A stretch of DNA of 64,000 bases, taken from positions 36,342 to 100,341 of the forward strand of contig CANFPU010000001.1 in the NCBI GenBank assembly GCA_947448955.1, read 5' to 3'. The notes under the pieces were generated by a model. It was not told the DNA's origin, made no database searches, and was given only the letters and a program-made list of their open reading frames with translations. The position numbers and the translations under genes were made by a program. The DNA is from Burkholderiales bacterium. GTDB taxonomy: Bacteria > Pseudomonadota > Gammaproteobacteria > Burkholderiales > Burkholderiaceae_C. Below are positions 8,743-16,810 of this stretch, piece after piece. Every line of letters begins with the position of its first letter. Within the stretch, counting starts at the first letter, position 1.

Positions 8743-9546
8743 ATGACGCCCACTGAATTGCTAACCCATCACGACAGCGGCCTGCCCTGGCCCGACGCAG
8801 CAGCTGTTTCTGGCGACCTGGGCGCTGCCTACCAGACTGCGCTGGCGCTGCGCAAGCTGCGCCAGGCGCGCGGCGAGCAGCCACGGGGCTACAAGATCGG
8901 CTTCACCAACCGCCAGATCTGGCCGCTCTACCAGGTCTGGGCGCCGATCTGGGGCACCGTCTACGACCGCACGCTGGTCGACAGCGAGGGCGATTCAGCC
9001 GATGCCGGAGAACTGTCACTCGACCGGTTGTGCCAGCCCCGGCTCGAGCCCGAGGCGGTGTTCAGCTTCAAATCCACGCCAGCCACCAACGCCAGTCTGG
9101 ACTCGCTGTTCGAAGCGCTGGACTGGGTCGCGCCGGGCTTCGAAATCGTCCAGAGCCATCGGCCTGGCTGGAAGTTCAAGGCGCCAGAGGCCGTGGCCGA
9201 CGGCGGCCTGCATGCCCGACTGGTGGTCGGTCGCCGTCAGCCGGTGAGCGCGATCGCCCGTGACGCCGCCGAACTGCAGGCCGCGCTGGCCAGCGCCACG
9301 GTGGCGCTGCAATGCGATGGCGCACCGATCGCATCGGGCCGGGGCGCCAACGTGCTGGGCAGCCCGCTGGAGGCCCTGCTGCACTTTCTGACCGAGCTGC
9401 GCGCCTGCCCCGGCGCACCGGACATCCAACGCGGCGACCTGGTTACCACCGGCACCTGGACCGATGCCTTTCCGGTCCAGGCCGGCCAGACCTGGGCTGC
9501 GAACTTCAGCGCGCCATTGCTACCGCTGACGCTGCGATTTCGCTGA
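8743..9546 (+). CDS. 2-keto-4-pentenoate hydratase-like protein (FAH superfamily)
   Basis: 267-aa protein of the FAH/hydratase superfamily, resembling 2-oxopent-4-enoate hydratases (MhpD/HpaH type). The segments GYKIGFTNRQIWPLY, LEPEAVFSFK (acidic metal ligands), APGFEIVQSH and GRGANVLGSPLEALLHF correspond to the family core, and GDLVTTGTWTDAFPV to the C-terminal active-site strand. It would add water to a dienoate from meta-cleavage of an aromatic ring. The ATG at 8743 begins the conserved region and follows GGAACTGAGC. No other meta-cleavage enzymes are seen here. Confidence 0.8.
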   Translation: MTPTELLTHHDSGLPWPDAAAVSGDLGAAYQTALALRKLRQARGEQPRGYKIGFTNRQIWPLYQVWAPIWGTVYDRTLVDSEGDSADAGELSLDRLCQPRLEPEAVFSFKSTPATNASLDSLFEALDWVAPGFEIVQSHRPGWKFKAPEAVADGGLHARLVVGRRQPVSAIARDAAELQAALASATVALQCDGAPIASGRGANVLGSPLEALLHFLTELRACPGAPDIQRGDLVTTGTWTDAFPVQAGQTWAANFSAPLLPLTLRFR

Positions 9547-9581
9547 CAGCCGAGGCTGAGGGCCTGCGCGGCCCGCAGGCT

Positions 9582-10727
9582 TCAGCCGTCCAAGCGCGGG
9601 TTGATCAGCAGCTTGGTGCCGGTGGCGCGCTGGCCGTAGACCGCGATCACCTCGGGTTGCAGCGCCTGGGTGAGCGAGATCTCGCGCGCGTAATGGCTCG
9701 CGAAAGTGGTCTTCAGTTCAGCCGCCACCCGCTGCTTCAAGGCCTGCGTCGCTGCCGCGCCGATCTTGTTCAGGAAAGGGAACAGCAGCCAGCCGCCCAC
9801 GCCCCAAGCCATGCCAAAGCTGCGGCTGATCTCGGTCGGGCTGAGATCAAGGTTGCCATAGAGGTAGACCTGCTTGTGTACCGCTGAGCCATAACGGCTG
9901 AATTCCTTGGCGTTGCGGTTGATTGCGGCCTCCATGCCGATGAGGATCTGACCGGCGAGCTTGCCGCCACCGGTGGCGTCGAAAGCGATGGTCGCGCCGG
10001 TGGCTGCCAGCGCCTCGGTCAGGTCTTCCATGAAGCTGGCCGAGCTCGCATCGCAGACATGCTGTGCGCCGAGAGCCCGCAGCAGCGCCGCCTGCTCGGG
10101 CTTGCGGACGATGTTGACCAGCGCGACGCCGTCCGCCTGGCAGATTTTGTGCAGCATCTGGCCCAGGTTGGATGCTGCAGCGGTGTGCACCAGCGCGCTG
10201 TGGCCTTCGCGCTTCATGGTCTCGACCATGCCCAGCGCGGTCAATGGGTTGACGAAACACGAGGCGCCTTCAGCCGCTGTCGTGCCCGCGGGCAGCAACA
10301 GGCACTGATCAGCCTGGATGCTGCGGTACTGCGCGTACATCGCGCCGCCGATGACCGCCACCGTCTTGCCCAGCAAGGCCTGTGCGGCGGCCGAAGCACC
10401 GGCCTCGACCACCACACCGGCGCCCTCGTTGCCAGCCGGCAGCGACTGGCCCAGGCGGCTGGCCATGGCCTTCATCGATCGCTCGGCAATGCTCATCGTG
10501 ACTACCGAGCTGGCAGCGCTGCCCGAGAGCTTGGCACTGGCGATGTCGGCAGCGCCGAGCAGCAAGCCGATGTCAGACGGGTTGATGGGCGTGGCCTCGA
10601 TCCGGATCACGACCTCGTCGGCCGCTGGGCTGGGAACGGCCACGCTGGCCAGCGACATCTCGAGCTGGCCACTCGGTTTGACAAGGGTGCGAAGCTGCAG
10701 CCCGGTGCGGGCGGGGGTCTGGGTCAT
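9582..10727 (-). CDS. Zinc-type alcohol dehydrogenase / quinone oxidoreductase-like (MDR) protein
   Basis: Medium-chain dehydrogenase/reductase of 381 aa. The GroES-like N-terminal part carries EATPINPSDIGLLLG and PAGNEGAGVVVEAG. The nucleotide-binding part carries ALVHTAAASNLGQML followed by VALVNIVRKPEQ. Structural zinc cysteines are not apparent, which points to the zinc-free NADPH:quinone or enoyl reductase branch. The C-terminal third (GSAVHKQVYLYGNLDLSPTE) is longer than in short quinone reductases. It faces the hydratase gene tail to tail. Substrate unknown. Confidence 0.85.
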   Translation of the reverse strand: MTQTPARTGLQLRTLVKPSGQLEMSLASVAVPSPAADEVVIRIEATPINPSDIGLLLGAADIASAKLSGSAASSVVTMSIAERSMKAMASRLGQSLPAGNEGAGVVVEAGASAAAQALLGKTVAVIGGAMYAQYRSIQADQCLLLPAGTTAAEGASCFVNPLTALGMVETMKREGHSALVHTAAASNLGQMLHKICQADGVALVNIVRKPEQAALLRALGAQHVCDASSASFMEDLTEALAATGATIAFDATGGGKLAGQILIGMEAAINRNAKEFSRYGSAVHKQVYLYGNLDLSPTEISRSFGMAWGVGGWLLFPFLNKIGAAATQALKQRVAAELKTTFASHYAREISLTQALQPEVIAVYGQRATGTKLLINPRLDG

Positions 10728-11003
10728 CGTGTGGCTCCTGTGGTTGGGCGGCTGCCCTGATGGGGATCAAGCGGAATCATTGGTTGGCGTCTCGGTGTCA
10801 TGCGTGTGACTGTGCCGGGAGCGCTCACGCCGCATTGTCCAGTGGGAACCCTTCGCTGGCGATTCAAACGTGGCGACCCGGCCGACCCGTCGGGCGTGGA
10901 GCCCGCGCACCCAGCGGGCACCGCCAGCGCTACCGTGACCCAGGCCATCAAGGCAGTGTGATGCCGCTGCTGAAGCCTCTGCAGCCCTGCGCTTGGGGCC
11001 AGC

Positions 11004-11099
11004 TGGCGGAAGGGAGTGGGAGTCGAACCCACCAGACACGCTGAGCGCGTCTCACCGGTTTTGAAGACCGGGCGCTCCACCGGGAAACGCTGCCCTTCC
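11004..11099 (-). tRNA. selC: tRNA-Sec (anticodon TCA)
   Basis: On the minus strand a 96-base tRNA runs from GGAAGGGCAGCG at 11099 to a CCA end at 11006-11004. The anticodon TCA (11064-11062) sits in the loop CTTCAAA, so it reads UGA. The variable arm is long (GAGACGCGCTCAGCGTGTC), and acceptor strands GGAAGGG and CCCTTCC pair perfectly. These are the marks of selenocysteine tRNA rather than tRNA-Ser. It lies 30 bases downstream of selB on the same strand and serves the in-frame TGA of the selenoprotein at 13322-13846. Confidence 0.97.
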
Positions 11100-11129
11100 A
11101 GGCCAACCCAACCTTAGCATGCGGCCGGC

Positions 11130-13028
11130 TCAATCGACCGGCCGGTGGCGTATGCCATCGAAGCGCGTCAGCCCTTCGCGGTCGAGAAACTCAAGCACTT
11201 GCACGGCCAGGTTGCGACCGATGCCGGTTCGGTCTCGGTAAGCGGCGGCGTCGACGCCACCGTCAGCGGATTCGGTGGCCAGCTCCCGCGCATGGCGGGC
11301 CAACTCGGCCACCGTGGGCGGCAGATAGAAGCGGTTGGGCGCCACCCGCACCAGATGGCCCAACCGGTGCGCGCGGCCCAGGAACTCGACCAGCGCGGGC
11401 TGCGGCAGACCGAGCAGCGTCGCGAGCTCGCCGACGATGGGTGGGCGCAAACCGGCAGGCGCCAGGCAACGCGCCACGCGCGCGAGCAGGCCGGCATCGG
11501 CCTCAGACAGCTCGGCGCTGTGCCCAGCCAGCCGGTAGCGCAGCCCGTCGCGCCGCACGGTACCCGCCTGGACCAGCGAGTCCAGCGCCGCTCGCAGCAA
11601 GACCGTGCGCAGACCTGGCGCCAGCACGGTGGCCGCCACCCCCGAGAGGTCGGGCTGGTCAGCATGCCAGCGCGCCAGCGCCTCGCACAGCCGATCACGC
11701 AGCGCCCGCCAATGACCGACCGACAGGCCCCAAACCGAGCCTGGAACACGCTGCACCGACTGCGCCCGGATCAGCGCATCAGCCTCGTCGTCGCGCAGAT
11801 TGCGCGTCAACGCGAAGCGGACCAAATCCACGCCGCCGGGCTCGGCGGCCAGCAACGCGGCCAGTGCTTGGGCGGGCTCGGGCAATGCCAGCGCAGCCAG
11901 CTGCAGCACGCGCGCCGGCCGGTCGCGGCCGCGCGCCGGACCGAAAGGGTCGACGACCTGGCCGCCGGCCAGCGTGCGGCTGATGGAGGGGTCTCGCAGC
12001 ACGAATCGGTCGCCGTGCAACGCAGCCACCGGGGACTCGAGCACCAGTTGAGCCAAGCCGCTGCTGCCAGGCGCGGCGTCCCAGCCTGCCAGAGCGGCGA
12101 CCCGGGCATTGACCGCCGCCGCACCAATGTGCAGTTGCAACATCTGCCGCGAAGGCAGCGGCCGCGACTCGCTGGCCAGCACGCGCAACTGCACATCGAG
12201 TCGATCAGTCGGTGCATGGGCTGCTGGCGCCAGCAACCAGTCACCGCGCACCGGGTCACGTCGCTTCAAGTCGACACCGGCCAGGTTGATCGCGCAGCGC
12301 TGGCCGGCCAGCGCCCGCTCAGTGCGCTGCTTGCCGACCTGGAGGCTGCGCACCTTCGCACTGATGCCGTGTGGCGACAAGACCAGCTCGTCGCCGATCT
12401 GCACCCGACCCGACAGCACCGCGCCGGTGACGATGCGGCCGGCGCCGGCCAGCGCAAAGCTGCGGTCCACCACGAGCCTGAAATGCCCGGACAGGCTGCG
12501 GGCGGCAAGCCGCGCAGCCTCGCCGGCCAGATGCTGGCGCAGCGCCAACACGCCGGCGTCGCCGGGATCGGTGGCCACCAGAGGGAATAACGGTGCAGCG
12601 GCATAGGCAGTGTCCAGCAGATCGGCGACCTCGCGACGGGCCTGGGCCAGCCGCTCGGGCGCGACGCGGTCGACCTTGGTCAGCGCGACGGCGCAGCGCG
12701 GCACGCCGAGCAGCGACAGGATCGACAGGTGCTCGCGGGTCTGCGGCATCACGCCATCGTCCGCCGCAACCACCAGCAGCGCCAGATCGATCGCCGCGAC
12801 GCCGGCCAGCATGTTGCGAACGAATCGCTCGTGGCCAGGCACGTCGACAAAGCCCAGCGTCAGCGGTTCACCCTGGGGCGACACACCGATCTCAGCATGG
12901 GCGAAACCCAGGTCTATCGACATGCCACGGCGCTTTTCCTCGGCCAAGCTGTCGGTGTCGATGTCGGTCAAGGCCTTGACCAAGCTGGTCTTGCCATGGT
13001 CGATGTGGCCAGCGGTGGCGACGATCAT
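11130..13028 (-). CDS. selB: Selenocysteine-specific translation elongation factor SelB
   Basis: SelB delivers Sec-tRNA to the ribosome at UGA codons that are followed by a SECIS hairpin. The 632-residue protein begins MIVATAGHIDHGKTSL; G1 is GHIDHGKT (7-14), G3 is DVPGH (62-66) and G4 is TKVD (117-120). EF-Tu-like beta domains follow (GRIVTGAVLSGRVQIGDELV), then the C-terminal winged-helix repeats that bind SECIS RNA, ending in a segment (DREGLTRFDGIRHRPVD) typical of SelB. The ATG at 13028 is chosen because it begins the conserved G-domain; the upstream extension to 13148 is not protein-like. Its start overlaps the preceding ORF by ATGA, which suggests translational coupling. selC follows directly. 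Confidence 0.96.
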   Translation of the reverse strand: MIVATAGHIDHGKTSLVKALTDIDTDSLAEEKRRGMSIDLGFAHAEIGVSPQGEPLTLGFVDVPGHERFVRNMLAGVAAIDLALLVVAADDGVMPQTREHLSILSLLGVPRCAVALTKVDRVAPERLAQARREVADLLDTAYAAAPLFPLVATDPGDAGVLALRQHLAGEAARLAARSLSGHFRLVVDRSFALAGAGRIVTGAVLSGRVQIGDELVLSPHGISAKVRSLQVGKQRTERALAGQRCAINLAGVDLKRRDPVRGDWLLAPAAHAPTDRLDVQLRVLASESRPLPSRQMLQLHIGAAAVNARVAALAGWDAAPGSSGLAQLVLESPVAALHGDRFVLRDPSISRTLAGGQVVDPFGPARGRDRPARVLQLAALALPEPAQALAALLAAEPGGVDLVRFALTRNLRDDEADALIRAQSVQRVPGSVWGLSVGHWRALRDRLCEALARWHADQPDLSGVAATVLAPGLRTVLLRAALDSLVQAGTVRRDGLRYRLAGHSAELSEADAGLLARVARCLAPAGLRPPIVGELATLLGLPQPALVEFLGRAHRLGHLVRVAPNRFYLPPTVAELARHARELATESADGGVDAAAYRDRTGIGRNLAVQVLEFLDREGLTRFDGIRHRPVD

Positions 13029-13309
13029 GCGCTGCCCGTCTGGCGCGAAGCGGGACATCCAGCTTCGCCCTCGGAGCAGCGCAGGTCGAGCAGCGGCGTG
13101 GGCTCGCGCAACAAAGCCCAGCGCGCTGCAGTGCACCGCTCGGCCCATTCGGTCGGCGCTGCGTCCAGCCCCGGCTGGCGGCCTGCCGAGGCGAGACGTC
13201 TGGCCCGATCCGGCCAGGCCGGCACTGGGTCAATCGCCGGCAATCGCAGCACCGTCGGGATCAACGCCATGGTTTGCGGCCGGTGCTGGGCGGCGAAGCC
13301 ACCCGCCAT
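13025..13309 (-). CDS. Small ORF between the UGSC selenoprotein and selB, unrecognised
   Basis: A 94-codon frame starts 12 bases after the selenoprotein stop and ends in an ATGA overlap with selB. It lies in the same reading frame as the selenoprotein, separated only by its TGA stop. Codons mostly end in G or C, like neighbouring genes. The product has no signal peptide or membrane segment. The stretch PTPLLDLRCSEGE recalls the C-terminal end of selenocysteine synthase SelA (WLDLRC-type strand), and selA normally precedes selB with this kind of overlap, so a selA relic is one possibility; this is a weak resemblance. No clear ribosome site. It may also be an untranslated spacer. Confidence 0.4.
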   Translation of the reverse strand: MAGGFAAQHRPQTMALIPTVLRLPAIDPVPAWPDRARRLASAGRQPGLDAAPTEWAERCTAARWALLREPTPLLDLRCSEGEAGCPASRQTGSA

Positions 13310-13321
13310 CCGGCAACGGCG

Positions 13322-13846
13322 TCAGCCGGCCACCAGCCGGCGCAGGATGCCCGGCAGCGCCGCATCGGCGAGCGCACGCAGCTCGTCGTCGCTGCGGTCC
13401 TGGATCGGATGGGCAACAAAGACCATCGCCGGGTCCATGCCCAAGGACTTGGCCTGCATTTCGGCCGCCACGACAAATTCACTCGATGCAACCCCGACGC
13501 CCGGAATGCCACGCGACTCAAGATCCACGATGTCATGCATACAGCACGACGTGCAGGACCCTCAGTCAGCCAGGCCTTCGATCACCAGCTGGCATTCGGC
13601 AGCGATCTGCTGGCGCAGTGCGGTCGGCGCCGGTCGGGTGAACGTCGGCTTGCGGTAGCGTTTGACACGCACGCCGCGGCTGCCGAGTTGCTCGGCAAGT
13701 CGGTCGAGAAACACATTGCCACGCGCTTTCGAAATGTCGAGCACGCCGACCGTCAGGCCGTCGAGCCCGACCGGCCGCGCCGTCAGCGCTCGCGCCACGG
13801 GCGCGCGCTCCGAGGTCGGGTCGAGCAGGATCTGTGATGCGCTCAT
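13322..13846 (-). CDS. UGSC-motif selenoprotein (in-frame TGA read as selenocysteine)
   Basis: One 174-residue protein read through an internal TGA at 13564-13562, giving Sec95. Around it the product reads EGLAD-U-GSCTSCCMHD, the motif of the UGSC family of (seleno)proteins, distantly like the redox subunits of glycine/betaine reductases. Support for recoding: the frame continues for 79 codons after the TGA with similar composition, a bSECIS-like hairpin follows at the right distance, and selB and selC lie downstream on the same strand. The start overlaps the stop of the thioredoxin-like gene by ATGA. Automatic callers would split it into a 94-aa and a 72-aa ORF. Likely a cytosolic thiol/selenol redox protein; substrate unknown. 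Confidence 0.92.
13522..13560 (-). promoter_or_regulatory. bSECIS-like hairpin downstream of the Sec UGA
   Basis: Within the selenoprotein coding sequence, the RNA just after the UGA folds on paper into a stem with 14 base pairs. GUCGUGC (13550-13544) pairs with GCAUGAC (13538-13532) around loop UGUAU. Below this CAC pairs with GUG, and GGUC pairs with GAUC, with three-base bulges on either side. Eighteen bases separate the UGA from the loop and a G occupies the second loop position, both as expected for bacterial SECIS elements. Paired by eye, not computed. Confidence 0.75.
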
Positions 13847-15279
13847 GCGGTGATCTCCTTGGAAACTGGGGTGGAACCGACCGGGCCAGAAGCGGCCCAG
13901 CCGGCGATGATCGCTGAAAAAAGTCCAGCGCCGCCGCCGGCGCGAACGATGATCAAGCCGCCGGGCCGGAATTTGGGGACTTGGGTGCCGGCCACAGCCG
14001 GCGGCAGGCCCTCGGTGATGCCACCGGCGCCGACCACCATCTCGTCGCCGGGCAACAGCAGCAGGCGCGCCAACTCCTCGCGCAACCTGGCCTTGCTCCA
14101 GCCGGCCTCGATGAAGACCCGGCTGTGCTCGGGTGAGACCACCAGCAACGCGTCGCCGGCCATCGCCAGTTTGGGATGGTCGACCACCCGCAGGCAGAGC
14201 GCGAAGCTGCGCGCCAAAGACTCCGGCGTTCGCGACTTCTGGTCGACCACGCCTTGAACGCCCTCGCCGGCAAACAGCGTCACGGTCGAGGCGTCTGGGC
14301 TGAAACCGCGTTCGACCGACAGCGAATCCCAGGCCGGGTCCTCGGCCTCGGCGAAACAGAAGCTGTACTTGCCCGGCGTGCCGAGCGTCGAGCGATCGAG
14401 CTCACCCGGTCGACCGCCGCCGACGTTGCGGATCACCAACTGCAGCGCGCGGCCGATCGTGGCGTTGGCGCGGTGGCCCTGGCCGAGCGCATTGACGCCC
14501 GAATTCAAGCCGACGCGACGCGCCATCGGGCCGTTGACGATGACGACCGGCCCGGCAAACATCGTGGTGCACAACACGCCATGCATGCCGAACGCATCGA
14601 TCAGCGCGGCCTCAACCGCCGCCAGCACCACCGGCAGGTATTCGGGCTTGCAGCCGGCCATCACCGCATTGACCGCCACCTTCTCGACCGTGCAGGGCGC
14701 CAGATCGGGCGGAACCAGACCCAGGATCTCATCGGCTCTGCGCGTCGTGCCGGCCAACATGCGCAGCACCCGCGCCGGTGTCGGCGGCACCACCGGCAGG
14801 CCATCGCTCCAGCCGCGGTCGTAACAGGCCTCGATGTCATCTTCGGCATCGCCGACCTCGACCTCGCGCGACTGCAAGCCGGCGTCACCAAAGCGCAGCA
14901 GCAGATCCTCGGCGATGCCAGGGTCCAGCGTCTTCGAGCCACAGCCTGGCCGCAATTCGGGCAGCTCGGCGCCCAGGTCTTGCCTGCCGCTGATCTCGCG
15001 CCAGTCGCCACGATGCCAGCCGTGCGTGCGCGCGACTTCTCGGCCGTCGGCAACCCGGATCAACGTGGGGACGAACTCGATGCCCAGCCGGTACGAGTGC
15101 TCGAGCGTGTCGTCGAACACACCGCCCGGCAGCGACCCGGCGTAGCCGGCTTCGTCCTGCACATAGACCGTCAGCGGCCAACGCCCCATCGCGAGTTCGA
15201 GCAGCAAGGGCTCGACCAGGGCGCAGGTAGGGCAATCGCGTTTGACGACGACGATCAGACCATCGGGCAAGAGGTTCAT
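13843..15279 (-). CDS. Thioredoxin-domain protein paired with the UGSC selenoprotein
   Basis: A 478-aa protein with an N-terminal thioredoxin-like domain: the CPTC redox motif is at residues 16-19 and a cis-proline strand (EFVPTLIRV) follows near 75. The remaining 350 residues form a second, larger domain without membrane segments (DGLPVVPPTPARVLRML; NAVMAGCKPEYLPVVLAAVEA; RPGGLIIVRAGGGAG) that I cannot assign to an enzyme. ATGA overlap with the selenoprotein gene indicates a tight functional pair, perhaps a reductase and a selenol enzyme. The ATG at 15279 is chosen because the conserved fold begins there; the frame stays open to 15345. Confidence 0.8.
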   Translation of the reverse strand: MNLLPDGLIVVVKRDCPTCALVEPLLLELAMGRWPLTVYVQDEAGYAGSLPGGVFDDTLEHSYRLGIEFVPTLIRVADGREVARTHGWHRGDWREISGRQDLGAELPELRPGCGSKTLDPGIAEDLLLRFGDAGLQSREVEVGDAEDDIEACYDRGWSDGLPVVPPTPARVLRMLAGTTRRADEILGLVPPDLAPCTVEKVAVNAVMAGCKPEYLPVVLAAVEAALIDAFGMHGVLCTTMFAGPVVIVNGPMARRVGLNSGVNALGQGHRANATIGRALQLVIRNVGGGRPGELDRSTLGTPGKYSFCFAEAEDPAWDSLSVERGFSPDASTVTLFAGEGVQGVVDQKSRTPESLARSFALCLRVVDHPKLAMAGDALLVVSPEHSRVFIEAGWSKARLREELARLLLLPGDEMVVGAGGITEGLPPAVAGTQVPKFRPGGLIIVRAGGGAGLFSAIIAGWAASGPVGSTPVSKEITA

Positions 15280-15445
15280 GGGCTCCGAGCTCAGCGTGGG
15301 CGACGGCACCAGAGGCGCCAGGATGTAACCCGACGATCGTGTCATCCGGCCGCCGGGTCTCGATGTCCCGGCGGCGACAAGGCGGGCTGGGCGATGGGTC
15401 TTGCACGGCCCTTCTCGCGCGGCGTCTCGGCCCGGCTCTACGGCC

Positions 15446-16702
15446 TCAAGCCACGGTGAACGCGAAGTCCACTTCGGGCTTCAGGCCACTGACGATGCGC
15501 GCGATGCTCTTGCCCGAGCCGCAGGAATGGGTCCAGCCCAGCGTGCCGTGGCCGGTGTTCAGGAACAGGTTTTTCAGCTTCGAGCGGCCGATGATCGGCA
15601 CGTTGCTCGGCGTGGCCGGTCGCAGGCCGGTCCAGAACTGGGCCTGGCTCGCATCGCCCGCGCCAGGGAAGAGCTGCTCGACCCGCTTGACGATGGCCTC
15701 GCAGCGCACGCGGTTGAGATCGCGGTCATAGCCGTTGAACTCGGCCGTGCCGGCGATCCGCAGGCGGTCGCCCAGGCGCGAGAAGACCAACTTGTACTCA
15801 TCGTCGGTGAGCGAGACCTGGTGCGCCATCGAGGGGTCTCGCACCGGCATGGTCACCGAATAACCCTTGGCAGGATAGATCGGCAGCGAAATGCCGAGGG
15901 GCTCGGCATAGCGCGGTGACAGGCTGCCCATCGCGAGCACATAGGCATCGGCGCGGATGCGCTGGAAACGGCCCGATGGGTCAGTGGCTTCGACATGGTC
16001 GATCTCGCCGCCAGCCTCGCGCAGCGCGGTCACGGTGTGGCTCATGCAGAACAGCACGCCGTCTTCCTCGCAGCGCTTGACCAACTCGCGCGCAAAGCGG
16101 TTGGCGTCGCCTGACTCGTCTTCGGCGGTGTAGGTGGCGCCCGCCAACTGCGGCCGGATGTGGCGCAAGGCCGGCTCCAGTTTCACAGCCTCGTCGGCAG
16201 AGATCACGCGCCGGTCGCAGCCCAGTTCGCGCATCTGGGCAGCGGGCGCCTCGGCGCCATCGAACTCTTTCTGGCTGGTGTAGAAGTGCAGGATGCCCTG
16301 GGTGCACTCGTCGTAGGCGATGTTGCGGTCGCGGCGCAACTGCTGCAGCATGTCGCGGCTGTAAGTGCCCAGCCGCACGATCTGCGCGATGTTGTGGCGC
16401 GTGCGTGCCGGCGTGCATTCGCGCAGGAATTGCAGGCCCCACAGCCATTGCCGCCGATCGGCGCGCAGTCGGAACAGCAGCGGCGCATCTTCCTGGCCCA
16501 ACCACTTGAGCACCTTGAAAGGCGCACTCGGGTTGGCCCAAGGCTCGGCATGGCTCACCGAAATCTGCCCGCCGTTGGCAAAGCTGGTTTCGGCCGCAGG
16601 CGAGGCTTGGCGGTCAACGACCGTCACCTCGTGACCTTGCTGGCGAAGGAAATAAGCCGAAGTAACGCCGAGCAAGCCGGCGCCGAGAACCACTACTTTC
16701 AT
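15446..16702 (-). CDS. dadA: D-amino acid dehydrogenase (DadA-type FAD oxidoreductase)
   Basis: FAD-dependent DAO-fold protein of 418 aa that deaminates D-amino acids (classically D-alanine) and feeds electrons to the respiratory chain. The FAD-binding GAGLLG is at residues 7-12 (VVVLGAGLLGVTSAYFL), with SFANGGQISVSHAEPWANP following, as in DadA, and the C-terminal FAD motif GHGTLGWTHSCGSG. The start at 16702 begins the Rossmann strand. A glycine riboswitch and a hairpin lie in its 5' leader, so expression should respond to glycine, which is unusual for a classical DadA and may mean that glycine or a derivative is a substrate. Divergent from a LysR regulator. Confidence 0.88.
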   Translation of the reverse strand: MKVVVLGAGLLGVTSAYFLRQQGHEVTVVDRQASPAAETSFANGGQISVSHAEPWANPSAPFKVLKWLGQEDAPLLFRLRADRRQWLWGLQFLRECTPARTRHNIAQIVRLGTYSRDMLQQLRRDRNIAYDECTQGILHFYTSQKEFDGAEAPAAQMRELGCDRRVISADEAVKLEPALRHIRPQLAGATYTAEDESGDANRFARELVKRCEEDGVLFCMSHTVTALREAGGEIDHVEATDPSGRFQRIRADAYVLAMGSLSPRYAEPLGISLPIYPAKGYSVTMPVRDPSMAHQVSLTDDEYKLVFSRLGDRLRIAGTAEFNGYDRDLNRVRCEAIVKRVEQLFPGAGDASQAQFWTGLRPATPSNVPIIGRSKLKNLFLNTGHGTLGWTHSCGSGKSIARIVSGLKPEVDFAFTVA

Positions 16703-16746
16703 GACCAACACTCCAAAAGTACGAGGGGGACGAGGGAGACGATTTG

Positions 16747-16768
16747 CACGCACGGTGTGCCGCGCGTG
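16747..16768 (-). promoter_or_regulatory. 9-bp hairpin in the dadA leader
   Basis: On the minus-strand transcript CACGCGCGG pairs with CCGUGCGUG around loop CACA (one G-U pair). It lies between the glycine aptamer and the dadA start, about 45 bases before the start codon. No U-run follows, so it is not a standard intrinsic terminator; it could be part of the riboswitch expression platform. Confidence 0.45.
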
Positions 16769-16810
16769 TCGAACGAGCACACGACCAAGGTCCTGCGCTT
16801 GCCGCTCTCA

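Noticed and set aside
7411..9546. A single long open frame spanning the MFS gene and the hydratase
   Set aside because: Its first two thirds read the MFS gene in the wrong frame and give low-complexity arginine/glycine-rich sequence; only the part from 8743 is a real protein.
11145..12590. 481-codon plus-strand frame
   Set aside because: Antisense to selB, whose domains are all recognisable.
13029..13148. 40-residue N-terminal extension of SelB
   Set aside because: SelB normally begins directly with the G-domain strand; the extension has no similarity to it and overlaps the preceding ORF.
14176..15459. 427-codon plus-strand frame
   Set aside because: Lies antisense to the thioredoxin-domain gene; arginine- and glutamine-rich without motifs.
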